A stretch of DNA of 20,511 nucleotides. Origin: JAHITU01 sp964486155 (lineage in GTDB: Bacteria; Patescibacteriota; Minisyncoccia; Phycocordibacterales; UBA12079). The notes beneath the pieces are model-generated. The model did no database searches. It saw nothing but the letters and a program-made list of their open reading frames with translations, and was not told the origin of the DNA. Of this stretch, positions 5,604 to 11,883 are shown one piece after another. Numbering within the stretch: position 1 is the first letter of the stretch; each line of letters opens with the position of its first letter. The DNA is taken from NCBI GenBank assembly GCA_964486155.1, contig CAZAKQ010000013.1:1-20511 (forward strand), in the 5' to 3' direction. The translations under genes and the position numbers were made by a program.

Positions 5604-5704
5604 TATTCCATTTAAATGGAATAATGTGTTAAAAAAAAATTACATCTTTAGTTTTTAGTATTATTAATTCAGTTAACTGAACTATTCCAATTAAATGGAA
5701 TAGT
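5604..5704. repeat. cluster of short dyads with a TTCCA..TGGAA core
   Basis: TATTCCATTTAAATGGAATA (5604-5623) and ACTATTCCA/TGGAATAGT (5681-5689, 5696-5704) are close relatives, with TTCAGTTAACTGAA (5668-5681) adjoining. The stem of the PspC terminator (CTCCAAT/ATTGGAG) is similar. They could be binding sites for one regulator or small hairpins. No function is shown. Confidence 0.45.
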
Positions 5705-5933
5705 ATTGTAAAAACTCTTGATTTTTAAAATTTATTTGATGTTCTATTAAATGGAAGTTCTTAAGAAGAGAAAAAGCACTCTCTGCGATGCATTGCAGAT
5801 AATAAGTAAGAAAGAAAACAACGGCGTTTTCTGGAACGAAATACTTGTGGTATCTTCTTTTGCTTCTATTAAGTCCGGGCATTTGTAGTCAAACAATTAA
5901 CCCATATTTTTTTGTGTAAAAAACTATTTATGC
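5705..5933. other. gap before hicBA with a weak ORF on each strand
   Basis: Two overlapping small frames exist: plus 5751-5888 (45 aa, MEVLKKRKSTLCDALQIISK...) and minus 5882-5691 (63 aa, MPGLNRSKRRYHKYF...). Neither has a Shine-Dalgarno or a recognised family. The stretch 5750-5880 is less AT-rich than typical spacer here, so it may be the remnant of a gene or mobile element. I cannot decide. Confidence 0.25.
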
Positions 5934-5939
5934 TATAAT
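5931..5939 (+). promoter_or_regulatory. extended -10 promoter of hicBA
   Basis: TGcTATAAT at 5931-5939. The base 7 nt after its end is position 5946, the A of the hicB ATG, so the mRNA is predicted to be leaderless. A poor -35 candidate (TTGTGT) lies at 5912-5917. Confidence 0.6.
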
Positions 5940-5945
5940 TTTAAT

Positions 5946-6296
5946 ATGAATATTAAAAGACCCAGAAATACAAAACAAAAGGGAAATATAGAATATCTTA
6001 TTTACAAAAACAAAGATAAGTATATTGGGGTATGTCTTACTTTTGATATAGTAGAAGAATCTAAGAATCTAGCTAAACTAAAAATTGATTTACAAAAAGC
6101 TTCTTTATCTCATTTAGAATGCGTTCGCAAAGAAAAACTTTCTGATGATTTATTAAATAGGTATGCACCTGAAAAATATTGGATAAAATATTTTGAAGCA
6201 ATTAAAAGTTATCAAAAACAACAATTAGAAAAAATATTATCTACTTCTATTATTACAGAGCAAAACAGATATTCTAATAATCTCACTTTAGCTTAA
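5946..6296 (+). CDS. hicB: HicB-like antitoxin
   Basis: A 116-residue protein with the HicB partial RNase H fold: a strand pattern IEYLIYKNKDKYIGVCLTFDIVEES (15-39) followed by a helix that aligns with the HicB ..NLqEA.. segment (KIDLQKASLSHLE, 46-58). It continues with SDDLLNRYAPEKYW (66-79). There is no obvious C-terminal ribbon-helix-helix or HTH, so autorepression through DNA binding is uncertain. It is immediately followed by hicA with a single base between stop and start, the antitoxin-first order seen in many HicBA pairs. It should bind and block HicA. Confidence 0.75.
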   Translation: MNIKRPRNTKQKGNIEYLIYKNKDKYIGVCLTFDIVEESKNLAKLKIDLQKASLSHLECVRKEKLSDDLLNRYAPEKYWIKYFEAIKSYQKQQLEKILSTSIITEQNRYSNNLTLA

Positions 6297-6297
6297 C

Positions 6298-6537
6298 ATG
6301 AATGGAATAAGCAATTGGAATTATAAAAATATAAAAAAGTTTTTGAAAGAAAATGATTTTTATATTTGTAAAACTAAAAAAGGTTCTCACGAATTTTACA
6401 AAAAAATTGAAAAAAATAAAACTTTTTTAGTTAATGTTAATCGAACTAAAAAAAGTTTTCCACAAGGTACAATGAAAGCAATGATTCGTCAGTCTGGGAT
6501 AGAAGAAAAAATATGGAGAAAGTTTGGAAACAAATAA
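6298..6537 (+). CDS. hicA: HicA-like mRNA interferase toxin
   Basis: A 79-residue double-stranded-RNA-binding-fold toxin. The conserved catalytic His is in KKGSHEFYK (28-35, His31), preceded by a helix (NIKKFLKENDFY) and followed by a strand FLVNVNRT (43-50) and a helix beginning FPQGTMKAMIRQSGI (54-68). HicA enzymes cleave mRNA and are neutralised by HicB. There is no Shine-Dalgarno, and the ATG lies one base after the hicB stop, so translation is probably by reinitiation, keeping toxin below antitoxin. The catalytic His is intact, so the toxin is likely functional. Confidence 0.85.
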   Translation: MNGISNWNYKNIKKFLKENDFYICKTKKGSHEFYKKIEKNKTFLVNVNRTKKSFPQGTMKAMIRQSGIEEKIWRKFGNK

Positions 6538-6557
6538 AATTAGTAAAAATATTCAAA

Positions 6558-6590
6558 AATCCCAAAAAATTTAATTTTTTGGGATTATAT
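6558..6590 (+). terminator. terminator of hicBA
   Basis: AATCCCAAAAAAT (6558-6570) pairs with TTTTTTGGGATT (6574-6585) around a short loop, with atat following. Located 20 nt after the hicA stop. Confidence 0.7.
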
Positions 6591-7068
6591 TGATTTTGAG
6601 AAATAATATCTATAATTAGAAAAGGGAAGAGTTAATTTAATATAAAATTAGAAAAATATAAAAACACTAATTTATATTTTAAGTTATCTTATTTTATAAG
6701 AGGGAGTAGAGAAGAAGATAAAAAATCGTTATTTTTAAAAGTATAGTAGTGTCGCACAATATAGATTTTGCGACATCGAAATCCAACCTTTTAATTAAGA
6801 GGTCAGTGAACTTTAGTTATTAAGATTTAATTATTACTAAGATCGGACTTCTGGATACTAATACAAATTTTTAACACCTCAAGTCGTTGAGGTGTTAGAA
6901 ATTTCATAGTTTTACTCTTTTTTTAACTTAATTTACCTAAAATATCCTTTATTTACTATATTTATATATGGATTAGTTGAGCCATATTTTAAGGATTAAA
7001 ACTGCGTTTTAAGCCATTTTATGTCTAAATAGGCACCACTCATCGTCTTTATATATTGATAAATAAGA
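6590..7068. other. 480-nt stretch without a protein gene
   Basis: No convincing ORF in any frame. It contains the possible small RNA at 6742-6897 and short AT-rich tracts. An AGAGGGAG tract near 6700 looks like a ribosome-binding site but no ORF follows. The last 150 nt before mazG hold no feature I can support. Confidence 0.6.
6742..6897 (+). ncRNA. possible small structured RNA
   Basis: A TATAGT box (6742-6747) is followed by nested pairings. TGTCGCA (6750-6756) pairs with TGCGACA about 11 nt later. ATCC near 6781 can pair with GGAT near 6853, enclosing a GTC/GAC pair and a CTTtAGT/ACTaAG stem. The end is an 11-bp hairpin, TAACACCTCAA/TTGAGGTGTTA (6872-6897). It does not match the SRP, tmRNA or 6S signatures I know. 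The case is structural only. Confidence 0.25.
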
Positions 7069-7383
7069 TTATTTTCTTTTCCAACGATTTTTGTCTCTTA
7101 CCTGATACTTTTCCATCATTTTCTCAAAATATTTTTCCATATCTATATCTAAAGAATTAGCTAAGCAGATTAAAGTAAAAATTATATCCGAAATTTCATC
7201 TCCAACTTCTACAACATCCTCTGTATCTTTTTTCCTCTTAGGACCAAACCTATGATTTATTTCTCTAGCCAATTCTCCTGTTTCTTCCGACAATCTGCAA
7301 ATAATTTCATGAGGACTCCAATAGCCCTCAGTAAATTGAGACATCCAATCATCAACTATTTTTTGTTTTTCTTTCAGTGACAT
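7069..7383 (-). CDS. MazG-like nucleotide pyrophosphohydrolase
   Basis: A 104-residue single-domain MazG-type enzyme (all-alpha NTP pyrophosphohydrolase), which hydrolyses NTP or dNTP to NMP and pyrophosphate for pool cleaning. The metal-binding motif is visible: E33-E34-x-x-E37 in SEETGELAREI and E63-x-x-D66 in GDEISDIIFTL, with GYWSPHEII upstream and a basic tail (KNRWKRK). The substrate cannot be predicted. The 40-codon ORF upstream ends 2 nt before this ATG, suggesting co-transcription. There is no Shine-Dalgarno. No mazEF partner lies beside it, although two MazF-like genes are in the window. Confidence 0.85.
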   Translation of the reverse strand: MSLKEKQKIVDDWMSQFTEGYWSPHEIICRLSEETGELAREINHRFGPKRKKDTEDVVEVGDEISDIIFTLICLANSLDIDMEKYFEKMMEKYQVRDKNRWKRK

Positions 7384-7385
7384 AA

Positions 7386-7508
7386 TTAAAATTCAATATT
7401 TATATTATCGTCAATCACAGGCTCATCTAAAACATCTTGAATATGCACTGTTGTGGCATACAGTAAAAGAGCAATTATAACTAGAATTATTATCAAAGTT
7501 TTTTCCAT
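7386..7508 (-). CDS. 40-residue single-pass membrane ORF
   Basis: A 40-codon frame, MEKTLIIILVIIALLLYATT then a soluble acidic tail (HIQDVLDEPVIDDNINIEF). Residues 5-17 form one strongly hydrophobic segment. It ends two bases before the mazG-like ATG. There is no Shine-Dalgarno. Such mini-membrane proteins are often real but easily missed; the clean amphiphilic pattern and tight spacing argue for it. Confidence 0.45.
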   Translation of the reverse strand: MEKTLIIILVIIALLLYATTVHIQDVLDEPVIDDNINIEF

Positions 7509-7573
7509 AATATTTTGATTAGAAGCAAATTGTTTAAAAATTAATTCATTAAAACATTAAAAATTGTTTGAAA

Positions 7574-7594
7574 CCTGCCTGTCGGCATAAGCAG
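7574..7594. repeat. degenerate GC-rich intergenic repeat
   Basis: CCTGCCTGTCGGCATAAGCAG is an imperfect member of the same GC-rich dyad family as 5007-5026 and 11851-11868. It is set in AT-rich spacer with short aattgt/acaatt repeats around it. Confidence 0.45.
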
Positions 7595-7652
7595 ATTGAA
7601 AATTGTAAATTAAAAATTTGAAATAACATTATATTGCCTCCCCTATCATTTT

Positions 7653-7964
7653 TTAAAAACTTTTTGGAGCTATTTCAGGATCTATAACAGGACCTCCTCC
7701 TTTAATAATCTCCATATTTTCAATAAAAGCAGACCAAATTAAATCTATAAAAATATCATTCCATAAATAATCAAAAGGTCCTGCTATATAAGCATTCCAA
7801 ACATATATTACCCCACCCCACACATAGCTTAAATTATTCTGCATTCCTTCAGCTTCTATAATTCCCCTCAAATCAAAACCAAAATAACTCAAAATAATAA
7901 TTGCTATTATTATTATAAAAATCCAACGGACTAATCCCCTATTATCATTTTTTAAGTTAAACAT
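7653..7964 (-). CDS. unknown membrane protein
   Basis: About 103 residues with one strong transmembrane segment near the N-terminus (RWIFIIIIAIIILSYFGF) followed by an aromatic, mostly non-charged region (YVWGGVIYVWNAYIAGPFDY) and a Gly/Pro tail. The frame could start 12 nt further upstream (MIVI at 7976). However, TATAAT on the minus strand (7980-7975) overlaps that first ATG and would start transcription near 7968, so the second ATG (MFNLKND) is the likely start with a leader of about 4 nt. Proteins of this form (K/R-rich start, one membrane helix, W/Y-rich segment) occur in Patescibacteria; function unknown. Confidence 0.65.
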   Translation of the reverse strand: MFNLKNDNRGLVRWIFIIIIAIIILSYFGFDLRGIIEAEGMQNNLSYVWGGVIYVWNAYIAGPFDYLWNDIFIDLIWSAFIENMEIIKGGGPVIDPEIAPKSF

Positions 7965-8024
7965 AATTACAATCATTATATAATATATATTAAAAAATAA
8001 AAATAGGATTGTGTATATAAAAAA

Positions 8025-8049
8025 CCATGGATTAAAAAATAATCCATGG
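8025..8049 (-). terminator. terminator after the 105-residue unknown gene
   Basis: CCATGGATTA pairs with TAATCCATGG around a short A/T loop; on the minus strand TTTTTTATA follows. It lies just after the stop of the gene at 8071. Confidence 0.75.
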
Positions 8050-8070
8050 CCCTAATTAAAGTTTAAAAAA

Positions 8071-8388
8071 TTAATCTTTTTTTCTTTCTACAAAATGTGC
8101 TACTTGATAACATTCAACATCAGCAAAAGGAGACAATATTTCTGCAATCTCCTTCATTCGATCAATATCTTCACAATAAACACGAACAAACATTGTTTGT
8201 TTTTGCAACAATGGTTTATGTGGTCCATATTGAACAAAAACAGTACTAAAAACATAGTCGTCATCTGGAATGTTTTTATCTTTTACATATTTACTAGAAA
8301 GTTTTTCAATTAGTAACCTTCTATCTAAAATATCTATTTTAACAGAATGTTTTTTTACATATTTGGGAGTCCAAATTTCTATATTCAT
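8071..8388 (-). CDS. unknown 105-residue protein
   Basis: No family recognised. The protein is soluble, mixed alpha/beta in appearance (VFSTVFVQYGPHKP, TMFVRVYCEDIDRMKEIAEIL), with no signal peptide or membrane segment. It has a strong Shine-Dalgarno, AAGGAG, about 9 nt before the ATG. It follows the 186-residue gene with a 17-nt gap and shares its terminator, so the two form an operon. Confidence 0.7.
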   Translation of the reverse strand: MNIEIWTPKYVKKHSVKIDILDRRLLIEKLSSKYVKDKNIPDDDYVFSTVFVQYGPHKPLLQKQTMFVRVYCEDIDRMKEIAEILSPFADVECYQVAHFVERKKD

Positions 8389-8405
8389 TTAATTTTCTCC
8401 TTTTT

Positions 8406-8966
8406 TTATTTTCCAATAGGATTTTCATTATTATCTTTCTGTATTGCTAAACAGAGATTCAACAAAGCTTTTTTTGTATGCGGAGATTGACCTCCACTAG
8501 CCGAAAATTCAAGAGACATTTTTGATTTTAATTTTGGTTTTTCATCTTTCTTGTATGAAGGTTTAAAATTAAACCCTGTTAAAACTATATCTCCATCTTT
8601 TTGCAATAAGATTTGAATATAATCGTGAGGGCTCATATCTCCTATTCTTTTATGAAAGGGTTTTAAAGATTTTAAATTTTTTAGCTCATCAAAATTAAAC
8701 AACGATAATTGCATAGAAATATCTTTGTTATCTTTTCTGATAGCTTCTAATAAATTATAAGAAGCATCCAAAGTATTAGGTGATTTTCCTCCTCCAGGAC
8801 CTGTTGTACAAAATTCAACTCTTAAGTCTTTTAAAAAATTATCTCCATAATCATAAAACCAAAATACAACATCTCCATCATTTTGAATTTCCATTCTTAA
8901 ACCAATTTCAGGATTTTTATCTCCAATTATCATATCAAGAGAAATCCTTCTTTCTTTTTTTATCAT
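8406..8966 (-). CDS. unknown 186-residue protein with an internal duplication
   Basis: Two halves share a pattern. IQNDGDVV (27-34) ... LRVEF (48-52) ... GGGKSPNT (58-65) ... NLLEAIRKDN (71-80) is echoed by LQKDGDIV (121-128) ... MSLEF (150-154) ... SGGQSPHT (157-164) ... NLCLAIQKDN (170-179). Each copy looks like a small beta sheet, a Gly-rich SP-T turn and a helix. The G-G-x-SP-x-T turn is the best candidate binding site. The Shine-Dalgarno AGGAGG lies 6 nt before the ATG. First gene of the two-gene operon with the 105-residue protein. No known family recognised. Confidence 0.7.
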   Translation of the reverse strand: MIKKERRISLDMIIGDKNPEIGLRMEIQNDGDVVFWFYDYGDNFLKDLRVEFCTTGPGGGKSPNTLDASYNLLEAIRKDNKDISMQLSLFNFDELKNLKSLKPFHKRIGDMSPHDYIQILLQKDGDIVLTGFNFKPSYKKDEKPKLKSKMSLEFSASGGQSPHTKKALLNLCLAIQKDNNENPIGK

Positions 8967-9057
8967 CAGACCCTCCTGTCTTTAAACTTTTTAAGATTTC
9001 AATTTACATATTTCTATTTAAACATTATCATAAAACATCTTTTTTTCAAAGAAAATA

Positions 9058-9101
9058 TTAAACTACACTAAACTCACGGTCGTGAGTTTAGTGTAGTTTA
9101 A
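9058..9101. terminator. strong symmetric hairpin between the two minus-strand gene groups
   Basis: TTAAACTACACTAAACTCACG pairs perfectly with its reverse complement (9081-9101) over a 2-nt spacer. A/T-rich ends make it a candidate bidirectional terminator. It ends the M23 peptidase transcript, and the operon of the 186-residue gene begins about 95 nt on. Confidence 0.65.
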
Positions 9102-9145
9102 TAATTTATAATTCATCTCTATTTTTTAATTTTTTAATAGAGATA

Positions 9146-10477
9146 TTAATATTCTGGTAAATAAGACAAAGGATTTAGATAAGCTTCTCTCGGAGCTAAA
9201 GGCATAACTGTTGATTTTCCTTGACAAGATCTAAAATTATAATTTTGCACTCGCACTCCTTGAGTAGCATAAACTCCAAAATGTAAATGAGGACCTGTTG
9301 AATAACCTGTATTTCCAGAATAGCCAATAATATCTCCTTTTGAAACAATCTGTCCTTCATTAACTTTAATCATAGATAAATGGGCATACAATGTTGAAAG
9401 TCCATTACTATGTTTTATCATAACCCATTTTCCATAAGAAGCTCCTGGACAAGCAATATCTGTATTTCCAGTAGCCCACACTTCCCCATCCAAAGAAGCT
9501 TTCATTTTAGTTCCAACACTAGCTCTAAAATCTACACCATTATGTCCTCCTGTTCCATAAACCTGTGGATTTTTAGTTGCGAAAGGTGTACTTCCAAAAT
9601 ATTGAGTAATATAAACTTTATCTAAAGGCCAAGCTAAAATAGTGTTATTAGCTTTTGGAATACTATTTGGATCAATAGCTATTCTTAAAGCTTCCTCAAA
9701 TTCAGCTAACTCAGTTTCAAAAGCTTTTTTCAAAGCCAATTTTTCAGCAAGAATAGCTTGATAATTAGATTCTTTGTTTTTTGTTGTTGCTAATAATTCA
9801 TTTTTTACATCTTTAGTATTTTCTACAATTTCAACTTTATCTGATAATTCTATTTTATAATTAGCTAAATTAGTTTTTTGTGTTTCAGAACTTTTCTTAT
9901 CTGTTTCCAATCCATTTTTTAATTCTTTTAATTTATTAGTTTTTAATTGAATTTCACTTTGAATTTTTTGCAAACCTTCCAAATCATTCCAAAAATCTGA
10001 CAAAGATTTATTTTTTAAAACTATTTCTAAAATAGAATAGGATTCCTGCTCATGGATAGAACGAATTGATTCAGCTAATGCTAAAGAATTTTTTTCTATA
10101 TCATTTTTTTTATCTGTTATATCAATAGCCAATTTTTCTATTTTAAGACTAGTACTATAAATTTTGTTATTAGTTAAATTTATATTTGAATTTAATTTTC
10201 TTTCAGTAGTATTTAAATAATTTATTTCATTATTTAAACTTTTTTTTTCTTTTCCTACCACTTCTAATTCCCCTTCCCATTTTTGAATTTCTTTTTCTAA
10301 TTTTTGCATTTCTCCACTTTTCTCTGCTATTTTAGATTTCAATTCATCAACTTTAGAAGCATCTCCAAAATTAAAAGGTAAAATTAACCCCACAAAAAGC
10401 ATTACACAAACCACTTGGGGGTAGCACCCCCAAGTGGTTTTATTTTTAATTTTTGGATTCAATTTTTGAAATTGCAT
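9146..10477 (-). CDS. EnvC-like M23 peptidase with long coiled coil
   Basis: A 443-residue exported murein hydrolase or hydrolase activator. The order is a basic N-terminus and hydrophobic signal (about 22-36), a coiled coil rich in Lys/Glu/Leu (about 42-265), then an M23 LytM domain (about 280-443). The domain has all zinc-site residues: H312 and D316 in GHNGVDFR, H366 in LYAHLS, and H397/H399 in GPHLHFGVY. Complete sites suggest real endopeptidase activity rather than only activation of amidases, as for degenerate EnvC. It acts on peptidoglycan cross-bridges in cell separation, fitting its place after ftsW and murG. The start is uncertain: Met1 overlaps gltX by 32 nt and its first codons include a strong hairpin (10408-10440). 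Met26 (10402) is an alternative, but gives a signal peptide without basic residues. Confidence 0.85.
   Translation of the reverse strand: MQFQKLNPKIKNKTTWGCYPQVVCVMLFVGLILPFNFGDASKVDELKSKIAEKSGEMQKLEKEIQKWEGELEVVGKEKKSLNNEINYLNTTERKLNSNINLTNNKIYSTSLKIEKLAIDITDKKNDIEKNSLALAESIRSIHEQESYSILEIVLKNKSLSDFWNDLEGLQKIQSEIQLKTNKLKELKNGLETDKKSSETQKTNLANYKIELSDKVEIVENTKDVKNELLATTKNKESNYQAILAEKLALKKAFETELAEFEEALRIAIDPNSIPKANNTILAWPLDKVYITQYFGSTPFATKNPQVYGTGGHNGVDFRASVGTKMKASLDGEVWATGNTDIACPGASYGKWVMIKHSNGLSTLYAHLSMIKVNEGQIVSKGDIIGYSGNTGYSTGPHLHFGVYATQGVRVQNYNFRSCQGKSTVMPLAPREAYLNPLSYLPEY
10408..10440 (-). terminator. strong hairpin just after gltX, inside the M23 reading frame
   Basis: AAACCACTTGGGGG pairs perfectly with CCCCCAAGTGGTTT around a 5-nt loop, starting 5 nt after the gltX stop. 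Its position and GC-rich stem suit a gltX terminator, though the T-run is short. It lies within codons 13-23 of the longer M23 reading frame. Confidence 0.55.
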
Positions 10478-11807
10478 AATTTAATCTTTTAATACATTCT
10501 TCTTTACCTAAAATTTCAGCTAAAACAAAAGGGTCTGGAGATTTATCTCTTCCTGATAAAATATAACGCATAGGCCACAATACTGAACCTCTTCCCTCTT
10601 TAGAAGCATATTCCCAAAGACTATTTTTTATTTCACTAACAGAGAAATCTTCTACTGATTCTAAAATCTGAATAATCTTTTTCAGCCGTGCTTGGAGCAC
10701 GGCAAAATCATTTTCATCTTTCCAAAATATTTTTTCTAATTCATATTCTGGCTGATTAAAATAATAATCCAAATCACCGTCTTCAATCATCAAAGAAACA
10801 TCTTCAAATTTTTCAATCCTTTCTTTTATAATTGGTAATAGTTTTTTAAAAATTTCAAGATTATTTTTAGCTTTATCTTTAAATTCTTTGTTTAAAAATT
10901 CAATTACTTTGTTTTTAAAATCTTTACCAGACATTTTTAAAATATGCTGTTTATTTAAATCATTCAATTTTTTATAAGAAAACATAGCTGGAGAATTATT
11001 AACTCTTTCTAAAGAAAACTGATTTATTAAATCATCTAAAGTAAAAAATTCTTGCTCACTCCCCTTTCCTGGATTCCAACCGAGTAAAGCTAAATAATTA
11101 ATAATCGCCTCTGGCAAATAACCCAATTTTTCAAATTCTTCATAACTTGTAGCTCCATGCCTCTTTCCTAATTTCTTTTTATCTTTTCCAATAATCAAAG
11201 GAAGGGTTCCAAAACTTGGGAGCTTTCCTCCCAAAGCTTTAATTAACAAAATATGTCTTGGAGTTGAAGTCATATGATCTGCTCCCCGTACTACATGAGT
11301 AATACCCATATCAATATCATCTACTACTACTGTTAAATGATAGAGAGGGTTATTTTTAGAACGAGCAATTACAAAATCGCCAAAATCAGTTGTATCAATA
11401 GTAATTTCTCCCATCACTAAATCTTTATAAGTTATTTTTTTATTTGGATTTTTAAAACGAATAACTTTTTCTCCTGAACCGTCTTCTGACTCTTCACCTT
11501 CATAAGCTAATCCTTTTTCAATAAGAGTTTCAATTGCTTGAATATATTTATCAGTTCTTTTAGATTGCCAAAATGGACCTTGATCAAAAGTTAAGCTAAG
11601 TTTTTTTAGGGTATTTAAAATATTATTTTCATATTCCTTTTTACTTCGTTCCTGATCAGTATCTTCAAAACGCATTACAATTTCCCCTCCTTGTTTTTTA
11701 GCAAATAAATAATTAAATAGAAAAGTCCGAATATTTCCAATATGCGGCCTTCCTGTGGGAGAAGGAGGATATCTAACTATTACTTTTTCATTATTATCTT
11801 CAGTCAT
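10446..11807 (-). CDS. gltX: glutamyl-tRNA synthetase
   Basis: A 453-residue class I aminoacyl-tRNA synthetase charging tRNA-Glu (and possibly tRNA-Gln). The HIGH-type motif is PPSPTGRPHIGN (14-25), followed by RFEDTDQERS (46-55). The KMSKS-type loop is KKLGKRHG (211-218), with Gly in place of the usual Ser. The domain order (Rossmann fold, connective insertion, all-helical anticodon-binding C-terminus) fits; the length is at the short end for the family. TATAAA on the minus strand (11819-11814) ends exactly 7 nt before the ATG, so the mRNA is predicted to be leaderless. A GC-rich palindrome at 10685-10703 lies in the reading frame (residues about 369-375). Confidence 0.95.
   Translation of the reverse strand: MTEDNNEKVIVRYPPSPTGRPHIGNIRTFLFNYLFAKKQGGEIVMRFEDTDQERSKKEYENNILNTLKKLSLTFDQGPFWQSKRTDKYIQAIETLIEKGLAYEGEESEDGSGEKVIRFKNPNKKITYKDLVMGEITIDTTDFGDFVIARSKNNPLYHLTVVVDDIDMGITHVVRGADHMTSTPRHILLIKALGGKLPSFGTLPLIIGKDKKKLGKRHGATSYEEFEKLGYLPEAIINYLALLGWNPGKGSEQEFFTLDDLINQFSLERVNNSPAMFSYKKLNDLNKQHILKMSGKDFKNKVIEFLNKEFKDKAKNNLEIFKKLLPIIKERIEKFEDVSLMIEDGDLDYYFNQPEYELEKIFWKDENDFAVLQARLKKIIQILESVEDFSVSEIKNSLWEYASKEGRGSVLWPMRYILSGRDKSPDPFVLAEILGKEECIKRLNYAISKIESKN
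10685..10703. repeat. GC-rich palindrome inside gltX
   Basis: GCCGTGC-ttgga-GCACGGC, a 7-bp all-strong stem in an otherwise AT-rich gene. It encodes part of AVLQARLKK in the anticodon-binding domain. It is in frame and does not disrupt the protein. It resembles small palindromic inserts that become part of coding sequences in other reduced genomes. Confidence 0.45.
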
Positions 11808-11813
11808 TTTTAA

Positions 11814-11819
11814 TTTATA
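11814..11819 (-). promoter_or_regulatory. -10 box of gltX, leaderless arrangement
   Basis: TATAAA on the minus strand, 6 nt before the ATG. A second TATAAA lies further upstream in a tandemly repeated taatttataattt tract, so the choice is not certain. Confidence 0.45.
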
Positions 11820-11850
11820 ATTTTTAATTTATAATTTGAAATAATTTTTA

Positions 11851-11868
11851 CCTGCCTGCCAGCAAGCA
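11851..11868. repeat. GC-rich intergenic repeat between murG and gltX
   Basis: CCTGCCTGCCAGCAAGCA, an imperfect copy of the dyad family at 5007-5026, in a 76-nt spacer. Confidence 0.5.
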
Positions 11869-11883
11869 TATGAAAATTATTTC

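Noticed and set aside
6742..6897. SRP RNA, 6S RNA or tmRNA
   Set aside because: The SRP tetraloop domain, 6S central bubble and tmRNA tRNA-like ends are all missing.
8095..9061. Plus-strand ORFs at 8095-8313 and 8780-9061
   Set aside because: Both are antisense shadows of the minus-strand genes at 8071-8388 and 8406-8966 and have composition typical of reversed AT-rich coding.
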